A stretch of 34,886 nucleotides of DNA from Actinomycetes bacterium (GCA_027491335.1 JAIXWJ010000005.1:1-34886), one strand, 5' to 3'. Shown: positions 16,569 through 24,902, numbered from the stretch's first letter. Numbers and translations are program-made. The notes: generated by a model not told the origin, from the sequence alone.

Positions 16569-16598
16569 TTGTCGCGGTTACCAAACGGTAACTATCCT
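16569..16598 (+). promoter_or_regulatory. Promoter and palindromic operator of the hydroxybutyryl-CoA dehydrogenase gene
   Basis: A -35-like TTGTCG (16569-16574) and -10 TATCCT (16593-16598) are spaced 18 nt. Between them lies the perfect palindrome GTTACC-AAAC-GGTAAC (16577-16592), placed where a repressor would block RNA polymerase. Palindromes of this size are typical of TetR- or GntR-type regulators of fatty-acid genes; the regulator is not in the window. Confidence 0.55.
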
Positions 16599-16641
16599 TC
16601 ACCCAACGCGGGATCACGTCCCCCTCTCAAGGAGCACCCAC

Positions 16642-17490
16642 ATGGCCATCACGACCGTCGGAGTTGTCGGATCCGGAATCATGGGTTCGGGTCTCGCCGA
16701 AGTCATCGCTCGCGGTGGCATGAACGTCATCGTTCGCTCTCGTAGCCAGGCCACCGCCGACGCGATGGTCGCCTCCGTGAGCAAGGGTCTGAGCAAGCAA
16801 GTGGAGAAGGGTCGTCTCACCGAGGACGAAAAAGGCGCCATTCTCGGTCGCATCACCGCGGTGAGCGACCTGTCCAAGTTGGCCGACTGCGATCTGGTCA
16901 TCGAAAGCGTCGTCGAGGACCTCGACACGAAGAAGTCGCTCTTCGCCGAACTCGACAAAGTCGTCAAGGCCGGAGCGATCATCGCCACCAACACCTCCAC
17001 CCTTCCGGTGATCGAACTGGCCATGAGCACCGGTCGTCCCGAGCTGGTGTGCGGTATCCACTTCTTCAACCCGGCCACCGCCATGCCCCTCGTCGAGATC
17101 GTGCGTCCCCTGTCGGCCAGCGACGACACCATCGCCGCCGCCACCGGTTTCGCCGAGGCCTGCGGCAAGCAGCCCGTGCAGGTGAAGGATCGTGCCGGCT
17201 TCATCGTGAACGCGTTGCTTTTCCCCTACCTGAACAACGCCATCCGCATGCTCGAGCAGGGCACGGCGAACATGGCCGACATCGACACGGCCATGAAGGG
17301 TGGATGCAACTTCCCGATGGGTCCGTTCGCTCTGCTCGACCTGGTCGGCCTCGACACCTCGTTGGCCATCCTCGACGCTCTGTACAACGAGTTCCGCGAT
17401 CCCAACTACGCCGCCATGCCGACGTTGCGCCGCATGGTGGCCGCCGGACAACTGGGTCGCAAGACCAAGTCCGGCTTCTACACCTACTGA
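16642..17490 (+). CDS. hbd: 3-hydroxybutyryl-CoA dehydrogenase
   Basis: NAD(P)-dependent oxidation/reduction between (S)-3-hydroxybutyryl-CoA and acetoacetyl-CoA, in short-chain fatty acid or polyhydroxybutyrate metabolism. The 282-residue protein has a Rossmann motif VVGSGIMGSG (8-17), the catalytic-His signature CGIHFFNPATAMPLVEIV and C-terminal GPFALLDLVGLDT, all typical of the single-domain HBD family. The start is fixed by AAGGAG (16629-16634) 7 nt before the ATG; the frame stays open upstream but lacks comparable support. The promoter carries a palindromic operator. aat follows after 5 nt. Confidence 0.93.
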   Translation: MAITTVGVVGSGIMGSGLAEVIARGGMNVIVRSRSQATADAMVASVSKGLSKQVEKGRLTEDEKGAILGRITAVSDLSKLADCDLVIESVVEDLDTKKSLFAELDKVVKAGAIIATNTSTLPVIELAMSTGRPELVCGIHFFNPATAMPLVEIVRPLSASDDTIAAATGFAEACGKQPVQVKDRAGFIVNALLFPYLNNAIRMLEQGTANMADIDTAMKGGCNFPMGPFALLDLVGLDTSLAILDALYNEFRDPNYAAMPTLRRMVAAGQLGRKTKSGFYTY

Positions 17491-17495
17491 GCGAG

Positions 17496-18182
17496 ATGAC
17501 CGCCGCGTGGTCGGTCGTCGACGCTGACGTCGCACGATTCACCGCGCCACAACGTGCGATTCCACCGACGGAGTGGGACTTCTCGGGAGTTCCGTTCGGT
17601 GACGACGACCTGATCGCCATCGGCGCCGACCTCGAGGTGGGCACCCTGCTGAACGCGTACTCGAACGGTCTTTTCCCCATGCCGTTGCGACGCAACGAAC
17701 TGGGCTGGTTCAGCCCGGTGCAACGCGGTGTCATCCCCATCGACGGGTTCCACGTGTCCGCGTCGTTGCGCAAGCACGCGCGCCGGTTCACGGTGAGCTT
17801 CGATACCCGCTTCACCGAGGTGATGACCGCCTGTGGCGACAAGAAGCGCGAACACGGTTGGATCAACGACGAGTTCATCCGCGCCTACACCGAGTTGCAC
17901 CACCTTGGCTGGGCTCACTCGTGCGAGGTATTCGCCGACGACGAATTGGTCGGTGGCGTGTACGGGGTGCGTATCGGCCGATTCTTCGCCGGAGAGAGCA
18001 TGTTCCATCGACGCACGGACGCATCCAAGGTCGCCCTGTGGGCTCTCACTGCCACCATGAAGGCCGCCGGCATCCGCTTGTTCGACGTGCAGTGGACCAC
18101 ACCCCACCTCGTGTCCCTCGGGGCCATCGACGTGCCCCGAGCGCAATACCTCGGACTTCTGTCCGAGGCGAAAAACGCCTGA
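17496..18182 (+). CDS. aat: Leucyl/phenylalanyl-tRNA-protein transferase
   Basis: Transfers Leu or Phe from tRNA to N-terminal Arg/Lys of proteins, tagging them for ClpS-ClpAP/ClpCP degradation (bacterial N-end rule). The 228-residue protein shows the family's core: LIAIGADLEVGTLLNAYSNGLFPM, GWFSPVQRGVIPIDGFHVSASLRK, WINDEFIRAYTELHHLGWAHSCEVF, GVRIGRFFAGESMFHR and FDVQWTTPHLVSLGAI. The ATG at 17496 lies 5 nt after the dehydrogenase stop, so it is probably translated from the same mRNA. Confidence 0.94.
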   Translation: MTAAWSVVDADVARFTAPQRAIPPTEWDFSGVPFGDDDLIAIGADLEVGTLLNAYSNGLFPMPLRRNELGWFSPVQRGVIPIDGFHVSASLRKHARRFTVSFDTRFTEVMTACGDKKREHGWINDEFIRAYTELHHLGWAHSCEVFADDELVGGVYGVRIGRFFAGESMFHRRTDASKVALWALTATMKAAGIRLFDVQWTTPHLVSLGAIDVPRAQYLGLLSEAKNA

Positions 18183-18203
18183 TTCTCCCGACAGACTGAC
18201 GCC

Positions 18204-20192
18204 ATGGCCGACGCTGCGAAGTCCGACATGCACAAGACCGACGTTCAGAAGAACAAGCGCGACGAACCCTGGTTGATGCGCACCTATTCGGGGCACTCCA
18301 CCGCCAAGGCATCGAACGAGCTGTACCGCACCAATCTGACCAAGGGACAGACCGGCCTGTCCATCGCTTTCGATCTTCCCACCCAGACCGGATACGACCC
18401 CGACTCTCCGATGGCCGCCGGCGAGGTGGGCAAGGTTGGTGTGCCGGTGGCGCACCTCGGTCACATGCGCACTCTGCTCGACGGCATCCCGCCCGGACAG
18501 ATGAACACGTCGATGACCATCAACGCCACGGCCGCGTGGTTGTTGGCTCTGTACGTGGCCAACGCCGAGGATCAGGGCGTCGCGCGCGCGGCGCTTCGCG
18601 GGACGACACAGAACGACATCGTGAAGGAATACCTCTCGCGCGGCACGTACATCTTCCCGCCGGTTCCGTCGCGCCGACTCATCGTCGACATGGTCGCGTG
18701 GTGCGCCAACAACGCACCCAAGTGGAACCCCATGAACGTGTGCTCGTATCACCTGCAAGAGGTGGGCGCCACACCGGTGCAAGAGATCGCGTACTCGTTG
18801 GCCACGGCCGTCGGCGTTCTCGACGCGGTTCGTGACTCCGGTCAGGTTCCACCCGAGCAGTTCGCTCAGGTCTTCGGAAGCATCTCGTTCTTCGTCAACG
18901 CCGGCATTCGCTTCATCGAGGAGATCTGCAAGATGCGGGCCTTCACCGAGTTGTGGGATCGCATCGGCCTCGAGCGCTACGGCGTCACCGATGCCAAGGC
19001 GCGTCGGTTCCGATACGGCGTGCAAGTGAACTCGCTCGGTCTCACCGAGGCCCAACCCGAGAACAACGTCCAGCGCATCGTGCTGGAGATGCTGGCCGTC
19101 TCGTTGTCGAAGAACGCGCGCGCTCGCAGCATTCAGTTGCCGGCCTGGAACGAGGCCCTCGGCCTTCCGCGGCCGTGGGATCAGCAATGGAGCCTGCGCA
19201 TGCAGCAGGTGTTGGCCTTCGAGACCGACTTGCTGGAGTACGCCGACATCTTCGACGGCTCCAAGGTGATCGAATCCAAGACCGCCGAATTGCGCGACGC
19301 GGCGTGGGCCGAGTTCGAGGACGTGTTGTCCCTGGGTGGCGCCTTCGAAGCCGTCGACACGCTGAAGGGTCGGCTGGTGAAGTCGATGGCCGAGCGCAGC
19401 CGCCGCATCGAGAGCGGCGAGCAGGTGGTCGTCGGAGTGAACAGCTACACCGAGTTCGAATCATCACCTCTGGGTGGCGAGGGCAACATCGTGAAGGTCG
19501 ACCCGGACGTGGAACGTCAGATGATCGACGACGCGAACGCGTGGCGAGCGAATCGCGACGAAGCGGCCGTGCGCGCGGCTCTCGACGAGTTGCGTCGGGC
19601 CGCTCAGGGATCCGACAACATCATGGAGCCCTCCATCGCGTTGGCCAAGGCCGGCGGCACCACCGGCGAATGGTCGGGCGTGTTGCGCGAGGTGTTCGGC
19701 GAGTACCGCGCGCCCACCGGCGTGGCCGCGGCCGTGGGCAAGCGTCCCGGCGAGTTGGCCGATGTCGCCGAATTCGTCCGCTCCATCCCCGGTGGCCCGC
19801 CCAAGATCCTGGTGGCCAAGCCCGGTCTCGATGGTCACAGCAGCGGCGCCGAGCAGATCGCGGTGGCCGCGCGCGATTCGGGCATGGAGGTCGTGTACTC
19901 GGGTATTCGCCTCACCCCCGAACAGATCGCCGCCAGCGCGCGTGACGAAGACCCCGACGTGATCGGTCTGTCCATCCTGTCGGGATCGCACATGGCGTTG
20001 GTCCCCGCGGTGTTGGCGCAGTTGCGCGCCCAGGGTGTTGACTCGCCGGTCGTCGTCGGTGGAATCATTCCCGAGGAAGACCGACCCAAACTGTTGGCGT
20101 CGGGCGTCACGGCGGTCTACACGCCCAAGGACTTCCAACTCAGCACCATCATGCGCGACATCGCCGAGATCGTCGCCGCCAATCGCGGCTGA
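18204..20192 (+). CDS. ecm: Ethylmalonyl-CoA mutase, MeaA-type (coenzyme B12-dependent)
   Basis: Adenosylcobalamin-dependent carbon-skeleton mutase of 662 residues. The N-terminal TIM barrel contains PWLMRTYSGHSTAKASNELY (23-42) and AFDLPTQTGYDPD (55-67), close to Streptomyces MeaA and ethylmalonyl-CoA mutases rather than methylmalonyl-CoA mutase. The C-terminal B12 domain has the DxHxxG motif (DGHSSG, 543-548), SILSGSH (about 591) and VVVGGIIP (about 616-623). MeaA/Ecm converts (2R)-ethylmalonyl-CoA to methylsuccinyl-CoA in the ethylmalonyl-CoA pathway. No crotonyl-CoA carboxylase is in the window. It follows aat by 21 nt. Substrate is assigned by similarity only. Confidence 0.85.
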   Translation: MADAAKSDMHKTDVQKNKRDEPWLMRTYSGHSTAKASNELYRTNLTKGQTGLSIAFDLPTQTGYDPDSPMAAGEVGKVGVPVAHLGHMRTLLDGIPPGQMNTSMTINATAAWLLALYVANAEDQGVARAALRGTTQNDIVKEYLSRGTYIFPPVPSRRLIVDMVAWCANNAPKWNPMNVCSYHLQEVGATPVQEIAYSLATAVGVLDAVRDSGQVPPEQFAQVFGSISFFVNAGIRFIEEICKMRAFTELWDRIGLERYGVTDAKARRFRYGVQVNSLGLTEAQPENNVQRIVLEMLAVSLSKNARARSIQLPAWNEALGLPRPWDQQWSLRMQQVLAFETDLLEYADIFDGSKVIESKTAELRDAAWAEFEDVLSLGGAFEAVDTLKGRLVKSMAERSRRIESGEQVVVGVNSYTEFESSPLGGEGNIVKVDPDVERQMIDDANAWRANRDEAAVRAALDELRRAAQGSDNIMEPSIALAKAGGTTGEWSGVLREVFGEYRAPTGVAAAVGKRPGELADVAEFVRSIPGGPPKILVAKPGLDGHSSGAEQIAVAARDSGMEVVYSGIRLTPEQIAASARDEDPDVIGLSILSGSHMALVPAVLAQLRAQGVDSPVVVGGIIPEEDRPKLLASGVTAVYTPKDFQLSTIMRDIAEIVAANRG

Positions 20193-20196
20193 GTCG

Positions 20197-20904
20197 TCAG
20201 GCGGCGCGTTCGGCGTCGATCCAGCGCTCGAGCACCGGGCCGCTCTCGAAACTGGTGATCAGCGCGTAGCGCGGGGTGTTCGCGTTGTGAACCACCACGT
20301 GCCACAGACGTTGGGTGTCCACCACGAATCGCGCACCACGATGCAACGGAACACGTCGTTCGGTGGAGCGATCGGGAAGTCCGTCGGCATCGTTGTCCAT
20401 GAGCAACATGTAACTGTCGGGCGAGTCGGTGAGTTCCACCCACGACCTCACCACCCAACCTTCGTCATCGGGATTGAACCGGTTGTTGTCATCGCGATGG
20501 ATGGACCGAATGGCGGTCTCGCGATCCTGCGGCTCGAGTTTGATGATGCGCACGCGACCGAAATTCGCACCCACCGCCGTCACGTAGTCGCGCAACGTGG
20601 GCGCCATGTCGGCGTTGCTGGTCCAGAGAGCGTCCTTGTCGGTTTTGCCCTTGTCCCAAAAACCCCGACAATCCAGTTGTCCGTCGGCCGACGCGAGGGG
20701 TGCGAAGTTGGTGTCGCCACCGCTCTTCCAGTCCATGTATTCGAGCGACTCCCACTCGTGCGACGGCACCTCGACGGGCATCGGCTTCAACATCACGAAA
20801 CCCGTCTCGGCCAAAGCCTTCGAACGCGGATGCGGTGTGTCGAGCGGAATCTTCACCGACCAGTGTTCGAGGTTGGGCCAGAACGGTGTCGTGCCGGTGC
20901 TCAT
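20197..20904 (-). CDS. Putative Fe(II)/2-oxoglutarate-dependent oxygenase-like protein
   Basis: A 235-residue protein with no firmly recognised family. The C-terminal half has the arrangement of a double-stranded beta-helix oxygenase: HRD at 136-138 (IRSIHRDDN) as the HxD metal ligands, LWHVVVHN with His202 or His206 as the distal metal ligand, and PRYALI with Arg212 where 2-oxoglutarate would bind. The N-terminal half (HWSVKIPLD..., HEWESLEYMDW) is unfamiliar. It could act on a small molecule or a residue in a protein. The start is supported by a TAGACT box 6 nt upstream. Its stop lies 4 nt from that of the mutase on the other strand. Confidence 0.55.
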   Translation of the reverse strand: MSTGTTPFWPNLEHWSVKIPLDTPHPRSKALAETGFVMLKPMPVEVPSHEWESLEYMDWKSGGDTNFAPLASADGQLDCRGFWDKGKTDKDALWTSNADMAPTLRDYVTAVGANFGRVRIIKLEPQDRETAIRSIHRDDNNRFNPDDEGWVVRSWVELTDSPDSYMLLMDNDADGLPDRSTERRVPLHRGARFVVDTQRLWHVVVHNANTPRYALITSFESGPVLERWIDAERAA

Positions 20905-20910
20905 GCGATC

Positions 20911-20916
20911 AGTCTA
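20911..20916 (-). promoter_or_regulatory. -10 box of the oxygenase-like gene, leaderless type
   Basis: TAGACT on the minus strand, 6 nt before the ATG at 20904; no Shine-Dalgarno between. Confidence 0.5.
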
Positions 20917-20960
20917 CGAATCAGTGTTCGCGCGTGCAGAGCACTTGGTCCCTCGCGCCA

Positions 20961-20974
20961 CCGCCGAACGGCGG
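20961..20974. terminator. Short G+C hairpin after the LysM gene
   Basis: CCGCC-GAAC-GGCGG, about 30 nt beyond the stop of the LysM lipoprotein gene on the minus strand. No T-run follows. A weak terminator candidate. Confidence 0.3.
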
Positions 20975-21003
20975 GTGAAAGAACGATTCGGGTCCGAGAT
21001 GAA

Positions 21004-21384
21004 TCAGGGTGTCACGACGACCGTGGTGGTCGTGAGCACCGGAGCCGCCGTGGTGGTGACCACGCCACCGGAGGGGATGACCACCTTTTGTCCGGCCTGA
21101 ATGTCATCGGGGTTCGCCAATCCATTGGCGGCGACGATCGCTTCGACGGTGACACCGAACTGACCGGCGATGTACGACAGCGTGTCGCCCTGCTGAATGG
21201 TGTACGTCTGTTCGCCCATCGCCACCGTGGTCGTGGTGGCGATCACGCCGTCGGGCGTGGTGGGAGCCACCGTCACCTGAGTTCCGAGCATGGGGAGCGA
21301 ATCCAGGCTGGAGTCACCTCCGCTTCCGCACGCGGAAAGGAGCACGATGGTCGGCAACGACACGAGGGCGAGAGAGCGCTTCAT
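21004..21384 (-). CDS. LysM-domain lipoprotein
   Basis: A 126-residue exported lipoprotein that probably binds peptidoglycan. From the ATG at 21384 the sequence begins MKRSLALVSLPTIVLLSACG, with lipobox LSAC (Cys19). A Thr-rich spacer follows, then one LysM domain from YTIQQGDTLSYIAGQFGV to GQKVVIP, and a Thr/Val-rich tail. The frame is open 17 codons further upstream, but that start would bury the lipobox signal; a TACGCT box 10 nt before 21384 also supports the shorter form. No catalytic domain is attached. Confidence 0.82.
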   Translation of the reverse strand: MKRSLALVSLPTIVLLSACGSGGDSSLDSLPMLGTQVTVAPTTPDGVIATTTTVAMGEQTYTIQQGDTLSYIAGQFGVTVEAIVAANGLANPDDIQAGQKVVIPSGGVVTTTAAPVLTTTTVVVTP

Positions 21385-21394
21385 CACGCCCCAC

Positions 21395-21400
21395 AGCGTA
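21395..21400 (-). promoter_or_regulatory. -10 box of the LysM lipoprotein gene
   Basis: TACGCT on the minus strand, 10 nt before the ATG at 21384. It fits TANNNT; the spacing is at the upper end for a leaderless or very short-leader transcript. Confidence 0.4.
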
Positions 21401-21452
21401 GGAGCACGTCGCCGAATTGCCACGAGGACCCTCATCGAGGAGAAAAGGTGGC

Positions 21453-22511
21453 TCAGGTCAGACGGTCGGTCACGTACAGGGCCAACGATTCCAGTTCGAC
21501 CTTGGCCGAGGGTTCGATCGGTGCGGCGGTCAGCGACGCGATGGCTTCGTCGCGCAATCGCAGGATCACCGACTCCATCTCGTCCAATGCCCCGCAGTCG
21601 ACGATGGCCTGTTGTGCCGCGGCCACCTGAGCATCGGTCAACTGCTCGCGACCCACCAGCGACAGAACCTCGCGTTGCGCACCGTTGGCTCGTTCCATGG
21701 CGATGGCCATCAACGGAGTGGGTTTGCCCTCGCGGAGATCGTCACCCACCGGCTTGCCGGTGATCGCCGTCTCGCCGAACGCACCCATCACGTCGTCGCG
21801 CATCTGGAAAGCGTCACCGAGCGGCAGGCCGTACGTGCTCAGCGCGGGCAACAACTCCGCCGCGCGGGACGGCGCCACCAACATGGCACCCAAATGCAAG
21901 GGGCGCTCGATGGTGTACTTGCCGCTCTTGTAACGACAGATACGTTCGGCCTTGAATCGGCGTCGCTCGTTGCGTGCGGACCCGATGAGGTCCAACAACT
22001 GGCCAACGTTCAACTCGATGCGCAACTCGTGCCAGATCTCGCGCGCTTGCGCCGACACTTCGGACATGAGGCGGTCGCTGTAGACGAACGCCAGGTCACC
22101 CACGAGGATGGCGATGCCGTCGCCGTAACGACGCGACTCACCGCTGCTGCCACTACGGCGATGCTCGTCGGCGAACACATCGTGCGTGACCGGCGCACCG
22201 CGACGCGAGGTGGATCCATCCATCACGTCGTCATGGAACAACGCGAACCCGTGCAGAAGTTCGAGGGCCGCACCCGCGTCGAGGCTGACCATGGAATCCG
22301 GGTCGCCGCCCGCACCCACGAATCCCCAATGACAAAAAGCCGGTCGCAGACGCTTGCCACCGGACGCCACCAGCCGTCGGATCTCGGCCACGGGTGACAC
22401 GAGGTCCTCGTCGAAGGCCGACCAACGTTGTTCCTCCGGCGCGAGGACATCGGAGATTCGTTGCTCCACCCGCGAGGCCAGAGCGACGAGAGAGGCCGGG
22501 GGCTTGGTCAC
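21453..22511 (-). CDS. Polyprenyl diphosphate synthase (IdsA/GrcC type)
   Basis: Trans-isoprenyl diphosphate synthase that extends allylic diphosphates with isopentenyl diphosphate, supplying precursors for menaquinone, carotenoids or lipids. The 352-residue protein has GGKRLRP, the first aspartate-rich motif HDDVMDGSTSRRG, and the second motif QMRDDVMGAFGE, in which the last Asp is Gly as in actinobacterial geranylgeranyl-type synthases (DDxxGxFG). Chain length cannot be read with certainty. GTG start preceded by TAACCT at 6 nt. It lies just downstream of xseB but has its own promoter. Confidence 0.88.
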   Translation of the reverse strand: MTKPPASLVALASRVEQRISDVLAPEEQRWSAFDEDLVSPVAEIRRLVASGGKRLRPAFCHWGFVGAGGDPDSMVSLDAGAALELLHGFALFHDDVMDGSTSRRGAPVTHDVFADEHRRSGSSGESRRYGDGIAILVGDLAFVYSDRLMSEVSAQAREIWHELRIELNVGQLLDLIGSARNERRRFKAERICRYKSGKYTIERPLHLGAMLVAPSRAAELLPALSTYGLPLGDAFQMRDDVMGAFGETAITGKPVGDDLREGKPTPLMAIAMERANGAQREVLSLVGREQLTDAQVAAAQQAIVDCGALDEMESVILRLRDEAIASLTAAPIEPSAKVELESLALYVTDRLT

Positions 22512-22517
22512 GTGATC

Positions 22518-22523
22518 AGGTTA
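22518..22523 (-). promoter_or_regulatory. -10 box of the polyprenyl synthase gene, leaderless type
   Basis: TAACCT on the minus strand, 6 nt before the GTG at 22511, squeezed into the 18-nt gap after xseB. No Shine-Dalgarno is present. Confidence 0.5.
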
Positions 22524-22529
22524 GGCCGA

Positions 22530-22736
22530 TCAGCCGTCGAGACCGCCCACGACGTCTTCGATTCGCGTGCGGGCGTTGCCGATTCGGTCACGGCACAACT
22601 TGATCAACTCGGAGGCGCGTTGCACTCGGGTGGCCAGCACGTCCACGTCGACGTCGGCCCGCTCCAGCTCGGCCAGGATTCTCTCGAGTTCCGCCAACGC
22701 GTCGGCATATCCGATTTCTTCGTCCTTCTTGGCCAT
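22530..22736 (-). CDS. xseB: Exodeoxyribonuclease VII small subunit
   Basis: Small subunit of exonuclease VII, which degrades single-stranded DNA from both ends together with XseA. The 68-residue protein (begins MAKKDEEIGYADALAELERI) contains the XseB helix-hairpin pattern with YADALAELERILAELE and ASELIKLCRDRI. The start is fixed by GAGGAGG 5 nt upstream of the ATG. The frame is open another 40 codons upstream, but that part is the overlap with the xseA tail in another frame. It follows xseA after 25 nt. Confidence 0.9.
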   Translation of the reverse strand: MAKKDEEIGYADALAELERILAELERADVDVDVLATRVQRASELIKLCRDRIGNARTRIEDVVGGLDG

Positions 22737-22761
22737 GTTTTCCTCCTCGAGAATGGGGTGA

Positions 22762-24090
22762 CTACGAACTCTTCCGCGGAACGTGCGCCGACGACGCGTC
22801 GACGACCGTGGACGACGCCGTTCCGTCGCGCAACGTGGTGACGATGGTGTCGCCAACCTTCACGTCGTCGACGGAACGCACCACGCGTCCGTCGGCCGCG
22901 CGGGTGATGGACCAACCACGAGCCAAGACGTTGACCGGATCCAACAGACTCACGCGCTTCTCCAGATTGTCGACGGCCAACGAGCGTTCGGCCAACAACT
23001 GAGGCGCGCGTCGACGAAGACGATCGATGCGATCGGACAAGCGCTCGTCGGCTCGATCAACCGCGGTCCGCGTGTGCACCGCGATCTCGCGGGCCACCTT
23101 CGACAGTCGGTGCCCGGACTCGTCCAACAACTGTCCGGCGCGCGACGCGATGTCGGACCACGCGCCCTCCACATCGTCGACGAACCTCGTGACGTGTTCG
23201 ATCAGGGCCACCGCGCAGGCCGTGGGTGTCTTGTGGCTCTCGTGAGCCACTTCGTCGGCCACGTGGACGTCGATCTGGTGTCCGATGCCGGTGAACACCG
23301 GTAACGGCGAATCCGCGATCGCCATCGCGATGAGTTCGGAGTCGAATGTGGCCAGATCGGTCTTGCTTCCGCCGCCACGGATGACGACGATCACATCGAT
23401 GTCGTCGCGTCGCCCCAACGCGCGGATGGCCGACGACACCTCCACGGGGGCGGTGTCGCCCTGCACGGTGACGTTGGCGATCTTGATGTCGAAGCCGAGG
23501 CCGGACTCTTCGATCTGCTGCAAGAAGTCGGTGATTCCGGCCGTCCCTTTGCTGCCCACGATGCCCAGTCGCAACGGCACCGGGTTCAGTTCGACCTCGC
23601 GGTTGCGCCCGTAGGCGCCGGTCTCTTTCAGTCGGCGAATCAGTTCCTCGCGCTGAAGCGCGATGTCGCCCAAGGTGTAGTTGGGGTCGATGCCCCGCAT
23701 GATGAGCGACAGCTTGCCGAAGCCGCCGTAGTAGTCGAGGTTTCCGAAGATGCGGATCTTGAGACCGTTGGCCAAATCGAGCCCGCTCTTCATGAGAGTG
23801 GGTCGCAGCTTTTTCATCTCGGTGCCCCACAGGTTCACGCTCACCTGCACCTTGCGACCACGTCCATCGACGTCGACCAAGTTGAAGTAGGTGTGGGGAT
23901 TCTTGAAGTTCAGGCCCGACACCTCGCCCCACACCCAGAGACCCTCGTCGAAATGATCGGCCAGCACCTCGTTGATCTCGTCGGCCAGTTCGGCGATGGA
24001 GAAGGTGCGCACCCCTCCGGGGCCATCGACGTCCTCGTCGGCGAACACATCGTCGAAGTCGTCGAGTTCGTCGATGTCGTCGTCGCTCAT
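22762..24090 (-). CDS. xseA: Exodeoxyribonuclease VII large subunit
   Basis: Catalytic subunit of exonuclease VII, acting on single-stranded DNA in repair and recombination. The 442-residue protein starts with an acidic tail (MSDDDIDELDDFDD), followed by the OB-fold (FSIAELADEINEVLADHF, VWGEVSGLNF), the catalytic core (LGIVGSKGTAGITDFLQQI, DVIVVIRGGGSKTDLATFD, PVFTGIGHQID, ADEVAHESHKTPTACA), then a coiled-coil C-terminus. The ATG at 24090 is preceded by GAAGGA; in-frame ATGs at 24111 and 24141 are less likely. Divergent from gpmA. The acidic extension is unusual but consistent with the frame. Confidence 0.93.
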   Translation of the reverse strand: MSDDDIDELDDFDDVFADEDVDGPGGVRTFSIAELADEINEVLADHFDEGLWVWGEVSGLNFKNPHTYFNLVDVDGRGRKVQVSVNLWGTEMKKLRPTLMKSGLDLANGLKIRIFGNLDYYGGFGKLSLIMRGIDPNYTLGDIALQREELIRRLKETGAYGRNREVELNPVPLRLGIVGSKGTAGITDFLQQIEESGLGFDIKIANVTVQGDTAPVEVSSAIRALGRRDDIDVIVVIRGGGSKTDLATFDSELIAMAIADSPLPVFTGIGHQIDVHVADEVAHESHKTPTACAVALIEHVTRFVDDVEGAWSDIASRAGQLLDESGHRLSKVAREIAVHTRTAVDRADERLSDRIDRLRRRAPQLLAERSLAVDNLEKRVSLLDPVNVLARGWSITRAADGRVVRSVDDVKVGDTIVTTLRDGTASSTVVDASSAHVPRKSS

Positions 24091-24143
24091 GGTCCTTCGA
24101 TTCTGCCTCATGACGAACCGTGCTCCGCAGGAGGCGCTCACAC

Positions 24144-24149
24144 TAAGTT
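24144..24149 (+). promoter_or_regulatory. -10 box of gpmA, leaderless type
   Basis: TAAGTT ends 6 nt before the gpmA GTG (24156), with no ribosome binding site between. Confidence 0.5.
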
Positions 24150-24155
24150 GGGCCC

Positions 24156-24902
24156 GTGACCGGCACCCTCGTCATCCTGCGCCACGGTGAGAGCACGTGG
24201 AATCAACAGAATCTCTTCACCGGATGGCACGACGTGCCCCTGTCCGAGAAAGGCCTCGCCGAGGCCGCTCAGGCCGGTGTCACCATGGCCGAGGCCGGGT
24301 TGTTCTTCGACGTGGCGCACACGTCGTTGCTGACCCGCGCCGTGATGACCTGCCATCTGGCGCTGAACGGCATGGGGCAGGTGTGGCTGCCCGTGGAACG
24401 TTCGTGGCGCCTGAACGAGCGGCATTACGGCGCGCTGCAGGGCCTCGACAAGAAGGCGACCACGGAGCTTCATGGTGCCGAGCAGACCAAGTTGTGGCGT
24501 CGCAGTTTCGACGTTCCGCCTCCGCCCGTGGGCACCGACAGCCCCGAGCATCCGGTGAACGACCGCCGCTACCGCCTGCTGGACCCGGCGGTTCTGCCGG
24601 CCGCCGAATGCCTGAAGGACGTGGTGACACGGGTGTTGCCGTATTGGAACGACGCCATCGTCCCCCAGTTGCGCGACGAACTGACCGTGCTGGTCACGGC
24701 GCACGGCAACAGCCTGCGCGCCCTCGTCATGCACCTCGAGGGCATTTCCGAGGACGACATCGCCGAACTGAACATCCCCACGGGAGCCCCGCGCCGGTAC
24801 ACCTTCGACGACGCGATGAGGGTGACGTCGGCCGAGTACCTCGGAGACGCCGCCGCCGTGGCCGCGGCCGCCGAGGCGGTCTCCAAGCAAGCCGGCGCCT
24901 GA
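24156..24902 (+). CDS. gpmA: 2,3-bisphosphoglycerate-dependent phosphoglycerate mutase
   Basis: Interconverts 3- and 2-phosphoglycerate in glycolysis and gluconeogenesis. The 248-residue protein carries the phosphohistidine motif LRHGES (His10), FTGWHDVPLSEKG, the loop SWRLNERHYGALQGLDK and the second catalytic His in TAHGNSLRAL. Length and motif spacing match GpmA. GTG start fixed by the RHG motif position and by the -10 box 6 nt upstream. A hairpin directly follows the stop. Confidence 0.95.
   Translation: MTGTLVILRHGESTWNQQNLFTGWHDVPLSEKGLAEAAQAGVTMAEAGLFFDVAHTSLLTRAVMTCHLALNGMGQVWLPVERSWRLNERHYGALQGLDKKATTELHGAEQTKLWRRSFDVPPPPVGTDSPEHPVNDRRYRLLDPAVLPAAECLKDVVTRVLPYWNDAIVPQLRDELTVLVTAHGNSLRALVMHLEGISEDDIAELNIPTGAPRRYTFDDAMRVTSAEYLGDAAAVAAAAEAVSKQAGA

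Noticed and set aside
17484-19187. 567-codon minus-strand frame across aat and the mutase
   Set aside because: Spans two well-identified plus-strand genes and shows antisense composition.
22737-22856. 40-codon upstream extension of xseB
   Set aside because: Overlaps the xseA end, is Arg/Ser-rich noise, and the internal ATG has a strong Shine-Dalgarno.
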